NCBI GenBank assembly: GCA_004356555.1
Contig: SMWY01000043.1
Span: forward strand, 1-8,669
Direction: 5' to 3'
DNA: 8,669 bases
Source of the DNA: Candidatus Dadabacteria bacterium
GTDB lineage: Bacteria > Desulfobacterota_D > UBA1144 > Nemesobacterales > UBA2774
How positions within the stretch are numbered: position 1 is the first letter of the stretch; every line of letters starts with the position of its first letter. Positions 1-6,268 of this stretch are shown here, piece after piece. The notes below the pieces were generated by a model. It was not told the origin of the DNA, did not search any database, and was given only the letters and a program-made list of their open reading frames with translations. The position numbers and the translations under genes are program-made.

Positions 1-469
1 ACTCTCGATGTTCGATTTTAGAACTTGTATGATTATAGGGGGTTACGTCCATTATCCAGCCCTGTAATTCATATCCTAAACTATTTAAATCTTTTTTTAT
101 TTTAATCAAATCCAACCGGTATTGCATTGTTCTGTCCCACTTGTGGTATGGGTTCTGTCTTTCTAGGACGTATCCCATATTTATAAGTTCTTTTAAGTGG
201 GATCTAATGCTAGATTTACTGAACCCCAACATGGTCTCACTTGAAAGCTCTTGAGCGGATTTGTATATCCACCCATGGGAGGGAGTCATGTTAATTTCTA
301 CGCCCTCTTTGGTTAAACGCTCTTTTTCTTCATCTACAAACTTGTCAAACTCTTTTGCGCGTTTTTGCCAGTATTCCAACTGAGCCAGCATAATGGCTTT
401 TATGTAATCGCCGGTCAAGGCGACGAACTCTTCTTTTAGCAATATTCTTTTAAGTTCTCGTTCAACCAT
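1..469 (-). CDS. Replication-initiator-like winged-helix protein, 5' part only (runs off left edge)
   Basis: Reverse-strand reading frame open from an ATG at 469 to the window edge; 156 residues are visible and the C-terminus is missing. The N-terminus contains LTGDYIKAIMLAQLEYW (about 18-34), then a charged helix (KEFDKFVDEEKERL), then GWIYKSAQEL, and a winged-helix region at about 72-104 (SKSSIRSHLKELINMGYVLER). This is followed by the segment KWDRTMQYRLDL (110-121). From memory of the family, this order is typical of helix-turn-helix proteins on Firmicute plasmids, prophages and integrative elements, often annotated as replication initiators or replisome organisers. DNA binding is well supported; a role in replication is inferred. 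The start is backed by GGGAGAG six bases upstream. A short palindrome (GGAGACTCTCC, 471-481) overlaps that ribosome binding site. The gene points away from the metabolic genes to its right and is probably not part of their pathway. Confidence 0.75.
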   Translation of the reverse strand, partial: MVERELKRILLKEEFVALTGDYIKAIMLAQLEYWQKRAKEFDKFVDEEKERLTKEGVEINMTPSHGWIYKSAQELSSETMLGFSKSSIRSHLKELINMGYVLERQNPYHKWDRTMQYRLDLIKIKKDLNSLGYELQGWIMDVTPYNHTSSKIEHRE

Positions 470-506
470 CGGAGACTCTCCCTATTGGCCAGTATAGTTT
501 AATTTT

Positions 507-534
507 ATTATATTTTTGAACATAAATGAAACAA
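507..534 (-). promoter_or_regulatory. Candidate promoter for the replication-initiator-like gene
   Basis: On the minus strand, TTGTTT (529-534) is followed after 16 bp by a perfect TATAAT (507-512). Transcription would start near 500 and leave a leader of about 30 bases before the ATG at 469. The surroundings are very AT-rich, so chance matches are likely. The -35 box matches the consensus only in its TTG. Confidence 0.4.
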
Positions 535-622
535 ATTTAATAAAAACGATCGCAAATCTACTCAAATTTGGTTGAATTAGGCTTTTAGCAAGGCAAAGCG
601 CATACCCAAAATCTGAAGTATA

Positions 623-640
623 GAAGTTCAGAAGTTCAGA
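623..640. repeat. Tandem GAAGTTCA repeat, two and a quarter copies
   Basis: The octamer GAAGTTCA occurs at 623-630 and again at 631-638, followed by a further GA. It lies in the middle of the intergenic region, far from either start codon. It may be replication slippage or a minor binding site; no function can be assigned. Confidence 0.5.
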
Positions 641-737
641 ATGTTGGATCTGAGAGCTCAGTGTAAATCCAAAGATCATCTTTTTGCATTTGTTGCAGGT
701 TTTATTTTCTGTTTTGTAATGGTTTAGATAGATATTG

Positions 738-750
738 TTAAGTGACTTAA
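738..750. promoter_or_regulatory. 13-bp perfect palindrome TTAAGTGACTTAA, candidate operator
   Basis: Six-base arms TTAAGT and ACTTAA flank a single central G. The left arm coincides with the best-spaced -35 candidate for the thiolase promoter, which is where a repressor would act. I did not find the same palindrome before the acyl-CoA dehydrogenase or before the second thiolase-like gene. It would therefore be specific to the first transcription unit. No regulator for it is visible here. Confidence 0.4.
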
Positions 751-767
751 ACAGCTTATGTTAATAT
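738..767 (+). promoter_or_regulatory. Candidate promoter for the thiolase/DUF35 pair
   Basis: An extended -10 (TG, one base, TAATAT at 762-767) lies 18 bp downstream of TTAAGT (738-743). Transcription would begin near 775, giving a leader of about 75 bases. The -35 is poor, and TATAAA at 773-778 is an alternative -10, so the exact promoter is uncertain. Confidence 0.4.
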
Positions 768-849
768 TTCAATATAAAGTGGTTCACAGCGAGTTCTGTT
801 TCTGGTATTAAGAATTCATTAGAGTAAATAAAAACTAAGGAGGTCTTTA

Positions 850-1998
850 ATGAGGGACGTCTATATATTGGGTGTGGGTACAACACCATGTGGTCGGTTT
901 CCCGAAAAAGGCGCACATATATTGGGGCGGGAAGCAGCATGGGCTGCTATACAGGATGCGGAAATCAACCCTAGGGATATAGAAATTGTTTTTTGCGGGC
1001 ATGTATATCAAGGGATGGGAGTGGGACAAAGAACCTTAAAAGAAATCGGTCTTGTAGGTCAGCCGGTGATTAACGTTGAAGGCGCATGCGGAAGCGGCAC
1101 CCTTGCGTTTTGGGAGTCTTGGCGTTCCATTGCCTATGGTCAATTTGACATCGCTTTGGCATTAGGCGTTGAGAATCTAAGCAAGGTTCTTTCAGGCGGC
1201 CCGCTGCCGCTTGATGAAGAAGACATCGAGGTAGCCTTGGGCATGGGCATGCCTGCCTTATATGCAATGAGGGCACAAAGGTATATGCAGGAGTATGGCG
1301 TAACTTCCGAGCAGTTGGCAAAGGTCGTTGTAAAAAGCAGGAAACACGCCGCAATGAATCCTATAGCCCAGTATAGAAAAGAAATAACTATAGAAGAAGT
1401 CTTAGACTCGCCAATGATAGCCGATCCGCTTACACGTAATCAGTGTTGCCCAGTAGGGGATGCCTCCGCGGCAGCGGTGCTTTGTTCTGGTGATCTGGTA
1501 AAGAAACTGGCCAAGAAGCAGCCTGTTAAAGTCCTAGGTTGTGTAGCGCAGTCTGGGAAGTATGCGTCGGCCGAAAAATTGACTTGCGACCCTTCAGAAA
1601 ATGTGACCAGGACTTCTCGACTTGCCTATGAGATGGCTGGACTTGGACCTGAAGATATGGATCTAGCTGAAATTCACGATGCTTTTAGCATCGCTGAGAT
1701 GATAGTATGTGAGGCGCTTGGATTTTGTGAAAAGGGAGCTGGTTTTAGGCTTATAGACGAAGAACGTACATCATTGGGAGGAGATATAGTTGTGAACCCC
1801 AGCGGAGGGCTCCTGTCAAGAGGCCATCCCGTAGGTGCTACAGGCCTTTTGCAGACGGCGGAAATTGTTTGGCACTTGAGAGGCGAAGCAGGTGATCGCC
1901 AGGTCGAAGGAGCTAATGTTGGCATCATCGAGACAATGGGTGGAGCGCAACCCGCAATGGATGGTATTACGTGTGTTGTTAGTATTCTTGGTACTTGA
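850..1998 (+). CDS. Thiolase-superfamily acyl-CoA C-acyltransferase (SCP2/lipid-transfer type)
   Basis: A 382-residue thiolase-fold protein, expected to be cytoplasmic and to cleave or form 3-oxoacyl-CoA thioesters. Visible active-site loops are the nucleophilic Cys80 in EGACGSG, HDAFS (276-280) in place of the classical NEAF loop, and His326 in SRGHPVGATG. A CCPVGDASAAA segment lies at 199-209. The last loop reads ETMGGA (361-366), so the second catalytic Cys of classical thiolases (CxG loop) is absent. The HDCF cysteine that SCP2-type thiolases use instead is Ala278 here. Length is normal for the family. The start is firm: AAGGAGGT at 837-844, five bases before the ATG. A DUF35 gene begins 61 bases downstream, and such pairs form stable complexes in known systems (for example BbsB with BbsA in benzylsuccinate beta-oxidation). 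Substrate unknown. A degradative role is favoured by the dehydrogenase and hydratase nearby, but archaeal-type biosynthetic thiolase/DUF35 complexes also exist. Confidence 0.9.
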   Translation: MRDVYILGVGTTPCGRFPEKGAHILGREAAWAAIQDAEINPRDIEIVFCGHVYQGMGVGQRTLKEIGLVGQPVINVEGACGSGTLAFWESWRSIAYGQFDIALALGVENLSKVLSGGPLPLDEEDIEVALGMGMPALYAMRAQRYMQEYGVTSEQLAKVVVKSRKHAAMNPIAQYRKEITIEEVLDSPMIADPLTRNQCCPVGDASAAAVLCSGDLVKKLAKKQPVKVLGCVAQSGKYASAEKLTCDPSENVTRTSRLAYEMAGLGPEDMDLAEIHDAFSIAEMIVCEALGFCEKGAGFRLIDEERTSLGGDIVVNPSGGLLSRGHPVGATGLLQTAEIVWHLRGEAGDRQVEGANVGIIETMGGAQPAMDGITCVVSILGT

Positions 1999-2059
1999 AG
2001 AAGTTGTAACTTGTTAAAAAAGCAACAGAAAAGGAATTTTACAAGGAGTCGAAAGATAA

Positions 2060-2476
2060 ATGAGTGAGGACACGAAGGAAGAAATTTATAGACCGGATTT
2101 ATTTGTTACAGATGGTTCTGGGACACGTCTTGTAGGTGGGTGTTGCAAGAAATGCAGCTACCATACCTTTCCCAAATATTTTGCCTGTCCTAACTGCTTT
2201 TCTGACGAGATAGAGGATGTCTTGCTTAATCCTATTGGGAAGCTACATGCTTTTACAATAGTTAGGCGGAGCATGCCCGATTATCCAGTCCCCTATGGGT
2301 TGGGGCTCGTCGATTTTCCAACGAATTTTCCCAGTGCTGTAAGGGTTATGGCACAAATTGAAAGTAAGGACCTCGAGAACTTACAGACAGAAACTGATAT
2401 GAAGATTGTGATTGGCGCTGTGCGTAAGAACAAAGATGGCGGGGACATTAAGTCTTACAAATTTGCACGCTCATAA
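2060..2476 (+). CDS. Zn-ribbon OB-fold protein (DUF35), partner of the upstream thiolase
   Basis: A 138-residue protein with a rubredoxin-like zinc ribbon at its N-terminus and an OB-fold behind it. The zinc ligands are visible as C29-K-K-C32 and C43-P-N-C46, with an extra Cys28. The segment from about 55 to 138 fits the OB barrel (for example IGKLHAFTIVRRS, 59-71, and PYGLGLVDFP, 78-87). Proteins of this family dock on thiolase-fold enzymes and are needed for their activity or CoA binding, so the thiolase ending 61 bases upstream is the probable partner. The start has AAGGAG at 2043-2048, with an 11-base spacing that is slightly long. No promoter is visible between the two genes, so they are probably co-transcribed. 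A hairpin terminator follows directly. It is clearly a paralogue type of the protein at 7540-7953, but unlike that one it keeps its zinc site. Confidence 0.88.
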   Translation: MSEDTKEEIYRPDLFVTDGSGTRLVGGCCKKCSYHTFPKYFACPNCFSDEIEDVLLNPIGKLHAFTIVRRSMPDYPVPYGLGLVDFPTNFPSAVRVMAQIESKDLENLQTETDMKIVIGAVRKNKDGGDIKSYKFARS

Positions 2477-2487
2477 AATGAAAACCG

Positions 2488-2538
2488 AAAAGACAGGGCG
2501 ATATGTCAAAGCATCCTTAAAATTGCTCTGTCTTTTTT
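2488..2538. terminator. Bidirectional hairpin terminator between convergent genes
   Basis: AGACAGGGC (2491-2499) pairs with GCTCTGTCT (2525-2533) over nine base pairs including one G-U. A-T pairs can extend it outward, and six T follow at 2533-2538, as expected for the plus-strand thiolase/DUF35 transcript. The loop is long (25 bases). Read on the minus strand the same stem is followed by TTTTCGGTTTT, so it can also end the transpeptidase transcript. The right arm and most of the loop lie inside the last codons of the transpeptidase, whose stop codon is at 2506-2508. Confidence 0.7.
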
Positions 2539-4779
2539 GTATACGTCTTTTCGAAAATGTATCTCCCCTCTTTCATCAACCCAAGAGGTCCAATACAGCA
2601 AGTATATTGGTACTGGTTCCTTTAAAGTAAGCCACTGTGTTTTATTACTTTTTAGTTTTTTTTGTATCTTTTCAGAAGACCATTCTGGTACAAATTTGAT
2701 TAGATGCTGAGCAAGCGTTACCGCATCTTCTACGCGTACGCATCCATGACTAAACGCGCGTTCGTGTTTGTTAAAAAGATGTTTTTCTGGCGTGTCATGC
2801 AGATAAATGCTCTGATTATTAGGAAACATGAACTTAACTTTACCGAGAGGGTTTTTTGGGCCGGGGGGCTCTATAATACCCTTTGCTATACTTTCTGGCG
2901 CATACCAATATGGATTGAGTACCAGATGTTGGATCTCAGATATAAGAACAGGAGTTTTTGTGCGTTGATTGCCTATAACTGTTTTTAGTCTTATAATGTT
3001 TTTATTTTTTTCTACAAATTTGAGAGAAAAATCGGCGGCATTAACTATTATATAGCTATCGCTTAGTACTCTGTTGTACCAGCGCCAGCGCTCCATGTTG
3101 ACTCTTATCTGTTCTATTTTTTCATCGATGCTTATATTAAGCGATTTGAGGGTCTTAGGCCCTACGACCCCTTCGCTTGGCAGGCCATGACGCTTCCGAA
3201 ATCTTATAACTGCTTGTTTTAATGCTTCATCAAATAGTAATGGGTCACTCAAGCGTCGTATTTTATTGTTATTTACTGGTGGAGTGGCAATATACGGGTC
3301 TGTATAAGAAAGTCTTCGTCTAAGCTCCAGCACGCGCTCTCCTCTATCACCTATACGAAGAGTTTTACCCCTGCTTACCGTGCCCCATCCCTTTCTTTTT
3401 TTAATATCTTTATATTTGGATAGCATTTTACGAAGACCTAGATATTCCTTGTTCATAGGTGCAAGACCGCTAAGAGTGATGCCGAAAAGATTAGATTCTA
3501 AAGACTTCGAGAGCACCGATATTAGATTTGCTTGTGGCCGATTTCCTATATGTTTTGCAAATATCTGCTGTATCGGGCTGCGTTCCCCCAATAGGTGGGA
3601 TGCATATGTGAAGAAAGCGTCGGTTAAAAGAAGTTCTAAATGAGCAATCTTGAAATAAGTGTTTTGTACAGTGGTTTCTAAATTTACAATTTTCCTCAAC
3701 AGTTTTTTTATATTTTCTAATTGGTAATCTTCGGATACTAATCCTTCATTTGGGGACTTGGAAAGAGTTTTTATTAAATTCAACGCATCGCCTGAAAGCC
3801 CTTCTTTATCTATCCAAGCCGGCTGAAAATCGTTTCTGCCGTAGAAGCTCTTTACCAGTTTAGAGTTTATAATGGTAAAATTTGCGGCCTTCCCCTCTCT
3901 TTCAATCTCTTGGCTTGGGTTTAGGAGAGCATAGATGTATTTCTTTATTTCGGTCGGATTATGATTTTTCGATAATATATAGGGTTTCTTGACTCTTGCT
4001 TGGGGGCTGGAATCGAGATCTTTAAACCCTCTATCATTATCTCCCCTTAAATTTTCTAATAAGTCTTTTGTTATATCTTCTAAATTTATGCTCTTTGTTA
4101 GCATTTCTGCTATTTGTTTTTGACCCATTGCTTTTGTATGGGGTGTGTTTTTGAGAAAATACTGTACCAATGCATCTGTGAGCAGTATATCGAGCTCTAC
4201 AATTTGTTCTGGAGCAGCTTCACCAGGCTTTTTTCTGTCGATGCCTTCTAAAATTGTATCGATAGTCATTAAATGATAACCCCCTGCTTTTAATAAGCTT
4301 AGAGGGTCTTCTTTGTACAGCAGGTTTAAGAGAGAAGAGGCTTCAGGCAGTAGCCCGCTGCCGGTATTCCACAATAGGTTGAATCTCTGCCTTTTATATA
4401 ATTCTCGAACAAGAATAAGGGCCTGCAATTTTTCATGGCTTACATAAACCACTACATCTGACCTCATATCGTCCGTGTTCAGCGTGAATTGGAGTAAGTT
4501 GCGGGCTTTTATTACATTTATATGGGGGTTGTTATATCCTATTTCCAATAGTTTTAATCCATTTCTATTAGTAATCTGTTCCCAATCATGGTGTTTAACA
4601 GATCCCACAAGGGTTGGATTGTTTATTATCATCTCGGTCAGCTGTAAAAGGTCGTATGGTAGAGTTAAGAGTTTGGTATGGAGTCCGAGAACTGGGATAG
4701 GGCACAAGACTATAGAGGATAAGACAAAGATGAGAGCGGCAATGGTAGTTTTTAAAAACATGGATTTCATGTAGCGCAT
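2506..4779 (-). CDS. YcbB-type murein L,D-transpeptidase with duplicated scaffold domain
   Basis: Exported peptidoglycan enzyme that forms 3-3 cross-links in the periplasm. Numbered from ATG 4779 (757 residues). A signal peptide covers about 1-32, with probable cleavage after VLG and no lipobox. Two scaffold-like repeats follow, near 90-245 and 275-435. A peptidoglycan-binding domain begins at LRIGDRGERVLELRRRL (about 474-490) and runs to VGPKTLKSL. The C-terminal catalytic domain spans about 570-700, with His661 in YLHDTP and the SHGCVR motif (His678, Cys680). E. coli YcbB is about 615 residues; the extra length here is mostly the second scaffold copy. The start is uncertain because no ribosome binding site is visible: GTG 4785, ATG 4779, ATG 4770 and ATG 4761 are in frame, and all leave a working signal peptide. 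It is convergent with the thiolase/DUF35 pair and unrelated to acyl-CoA metabolism. It looks more AT-rich than its neighbours. Confidence 0.9.
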   Translation of the reverse strand: MRYMKSMFLKTTIAALIFVLSSIVLCPIPVLGLHTKLLTLPYDLLQLTEMIINNPTLVGSVKHHDWEQITNRNGLKLLEIGYNNPHINVIKARNLLQFTLNTDDMRSDVVVYVSHEKLQALILVRELYKRQRFNLLWNTGSGLLPEASSLLNLLYKEDPLSLLKAGGYHLMTIDTILEGIDRKKPGEAAPEQIVELDILLTDALVQYFLKNTPHTKAMGQKQIAEMLTKSINLEDITKDLLENLRGDNDRGFKDLDSSPQARVKKPYILSKNHNPTEIKKYIYALLNPSQEIEREGKAANFTIINSKLVKSFYGRNDFQPAWIDKEGLSGDALNLIKTLSKSPNEGLVSEDYQLENIKKLLRKIVNLETTVQNTYFKIAHLELLLTDAFFTYASHLLGERSPIQQIFAKHIGNRPQANLISVLSKSLESNLFGITLSGLAPMNKEYLGLRKMLSKYKDIKKRKGWGTVSRGKTLRIGDRGERVLELRRRLSYTDPYIATPPVNNNKIRRLSDPLLFDEALKQAVIRFRKRHGLPSEGVVGPKTLKSLNISIDEKIEQIRVNMERWRWYNRVLSDSYIIVNAADFSLKFVEKNKNIIRLKTVIGNQRTKTPVLISEIQHLVLNPYWYAPESIAKGIIEPPGPKNPLGKVKFMFPNNQSIYLHDTPEKHLFNKHERAFSHGCVRVEDAVTLAQHLIKFVPEWSSEKIQKKLKSNKTQWLTLKEPVPIYLLYWTSWVDERGEIHFRKDVYKKDRAILRML

Positions 4780-4854
4780 CAACACGTTATTGAAAAAAAT
4801 ATTTTCGGTGTTTACACTCTGTTTTTATTTTAAATGATGCTTATTTGTGGTTAC

Positions 4855-4884
4855 TTTACAAGTTTTTAATAAACGTGATATAAT
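4855..4884 (+). promoter_or_regulatory. Strong sigma-70-type promoter before the acyl-CoA dehydrogenase
   Basis: TTTACA (4855-4860), an 18-bp spacer, and a perfect TATAAT (4879-4884) preceded by TG at 4876-4877 (extended -10, TGATATAAT). Transcription should start near 4891, about 68 bases before the ATG. This is the best promoter in the window. It makes the dehydrogenase the first gene of the second plus-strand unit. Confidence 0.75.
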
Positions 4885-4958
4885 CAAGTCCGCTTATATG
4901 AGTGAAATTAAAGTTAGTAATAATAATTAAGAGTTATAGGTAGATAGGAGGTTGCTCG

Positions 4959-6104
4959 ATGCCCATTGACTTTGAGTTTACAGAAGAACAAGAGATGTTT
5001 AGAGAGACCTCTAGGGAGTTCGGCAAGAATGAGATTGAACCGTTAGTGGAAGAGTATGAGAAGAAGGAGGAATTCCCCAAACATTTATTCCCAATACTGG
5101 GAGAAATGGGCTTTCTGGGCGTAGTTTTTCCTGAAGAATATGGGGGTGTGGGGCTTGATAAGGTTACGGAGTGTGTGTTTGCAGAGGAGATGGGCAAAAT
5201 CTGTGCTGGTATAGCCATGTGTATCAATGCGCATGTAGACCTGGCTTGTTTACCTATCTGGAAAAATGGCACCGAGGAACAAAGGCAAAAGTACCTTGTG
5301 CCTGCTATACAAGGCGAAATAATAGGCTCTCTCGCACTTACAGAGCCTAACGCCGGCTCGGATGCTAGGGGTATTAGGGCTCAAGCAGAGAAAAAAGGTG
5401 ACAAATATATATTAAATGGAAGCAAAACGTGGATAACAAATGGCTGTATAGCAGATTTCCATGTAGTGGCCGCCTACACGGATAAGAGCAATAAAGGTGG
5501 CGGCATAAGCCTTTTTATAGTTGACAGTGATGCTCCTGGTTTTCAGGTAGCCCGCAAGATTGAGAAATTAGGTCATCATTCAGCCGATACGGGTGAATTG
5601 GTGTTTGAAAATTGTGAAGTCCCCGTTGAGAATCTCCTTGGAGGCACCGAAGGGGCCTTCCAGGCGGTTATGGACACTCTAATTGCTGCTAGAATAACTC
5701 ATTCTGTAAAATCGGTGGGGTTGGCAACGGCTGCGTTTGAATATGCCCTCCAATATTCAAAAGAGAGGGACGCATTTGGCAGGCCTATATCTAAATTCCA
5801 GGCTATTAGTTTTAAGCTTGCCGATATGGCTACCAAAATTGAGACAGCGAGGCTCTTGGCCTACAAGGCCGCATGGCTTTACGACCAGGGCAAGAGGTGC
5901 GTAAAGGAAGCGTCAATGGCGAAGATGTATGCTGCCGAGATAGTTCAATGGGTCACAAGCGAGGCTGTTCAAATATTAGGTGGTTATGGATATGCGGTTG
6001 AATTCCCTGTCGAGCGTTACTATAGAGATGCAAAACTCAGCTCTATAACTGAAGGTACATCTGAGATACAGCATATCATCATCGGTCGTGAGCTAGGCAT
6101 CTAA
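4959..6104 (+). CDS. Acyl-CoA dehydrogenase (FAD-dependent)
   Basis: A full-length 381-residue acyl-CoA dehydrogenase, which introduces the alpha-beta double bond into an acyl-CoA and passes electrons to ETF. The N-terminal helical domain (about 1-120) is followed by the first family signature ALTEPNAGSD (126-135) and the flavin-contact segment KTWITNG (156-162). The C-terminal helical domain has KERDAFGRPISKFQ (268-281), QILGGYGY (338-345) and ITEGTSEIQ (363-371). Glu365 in the last motif is at the catalytic-base position used by short- and medium-chain members. Start: AGGAGGT at 4946-4952, six bases before the ATG, below a strong promoter. Chain length or branching of the substrate cannot be read from sequence; short-chain or branched-chain and aromatic-side-chain enzymes all share these motifs. 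No ETF genes are in the window. It stands 164 bases ahead of the second thiolase-like gene and probably supplies the enoyl-CoA for the hydratase further down. Confidence 0.93.
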   Translation: MPIDFEFTEEQEMFRETSREFGKNEIEPLVEEYEKKEEFPKHLFPILGEMGFLGVVFPEEYGGVGLDKVTECVFAEEMGKICAGIAMCINAHVDLACLPIWKNGTEEQRQKYLVPAIQGEIIGSLALTEPNAGSDARGIRAQAEKKGDKYILNGSKTWITNGCIADFHVVAAYTDKSNKGGGISLFIVDSDAPGFQVARKIEKLGHHSADTGELVFENCEVPVENLLGGTEGAFQAVMDTLIAARITHSVKSVGLATAAFEYALQYSKERDAFGRPISKFQAISFKLADMATKIETARLLAYKAAWLYDQGKRCVKEASMAKMYAAEIVQWVTSEAVQILGGYGYAVEFPVERYYRDAKLSSITEGTSEIQHIIIGRELGI

Positions 6105-6140
6105 TGCAACCTTATGATAGATAGATTTATCCAATATAAG

Positions 6141-6186
6141 TGAAGATAGCCCTTTAATTTTATGATATAATTCCATCTTCATTTTT
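6141..6186 (+). terminator. Weak hairpin after the acyl-CoA dehydrogenase, possible partial terminator
   Basis: TGAAGAT (6141-6147) pairs with ATCTTCA (6175-6181) and is followed by TTTTT (6182-6186). The loop is 27 bases and the stem is short and AT-rich, so termination would be inefficient at best. The extended -10 box of the next gene lies inside the loop. Confidence 0.25.
6163..6171 (+). promoter_or_regulatory. Extended -10 promoter candidate for the second thiolase-like gene
   Basis: TGATATAAT, the same nine bases as in the promoter before the acyl-CoA dehydrogenase, with the hexamer at 6166-6171. No recognisable -35 lies at 16-18 bp, but extended -10 promoters can do without one. Transcription would start near 6178, about 90 bases before the ATG. 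It may give the three downstream genes their own transcript in addition to read-through. Confidence 0.45.
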
Positions 6187-6268
6187 CCTGGGCGCGTGTG
6201 TTAACCGTGGGTAAGGACTTTAAGGTAATAAAACAAGTAATAAAAATATAGATCAGGGAGATAGTTTT

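Larger units (their letters stand above)
470..849. other. Gene-free AT-rich divergent intergenic region
   Basis: These 380 bases separate the leftward replication-initiator-like gene from the rightward thiolase gene. I find no convincing coding region: the longer open frames lack a ribosome binding site and have no recognisable protein character. A 28-codon frame from ATG 641 would encode a hydrophobic peptide, but it also has no ribosome binding site. The region holds promoter candidates for both flanking genes, a tandem octamer repeat at 623-638 and a 13-bp palindrome at 738-750. Confidence 0.6.

Noticed and set aside
482..679. Open frame of 65 codons on the minus strand
   Set aside because: It has no ribosome binding site, lies in an AT-rich spacer, and its product has no recognisable protein character.
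641..727. Plus-strand frame of 28 codons encoding a hydrophobic peptide
   Set aside because: No ribosome binding site precedes ATG 641, and a short hydrophobic frame is expected by chance in T-rich DNA.
641..2934. Shared 11-mer ATGTTGGATCT at 641 and 2924
   Set aside because: Matches of this length are expected by chance in a window of this size.
2704..2988. Plus-strand frame opposite the transpeptidase
   Set aside because: It is antisense to the catalytic domain with its clear SHGCVR motif, has no ribosome binding site, and has low-complexity aromatic-rich content.
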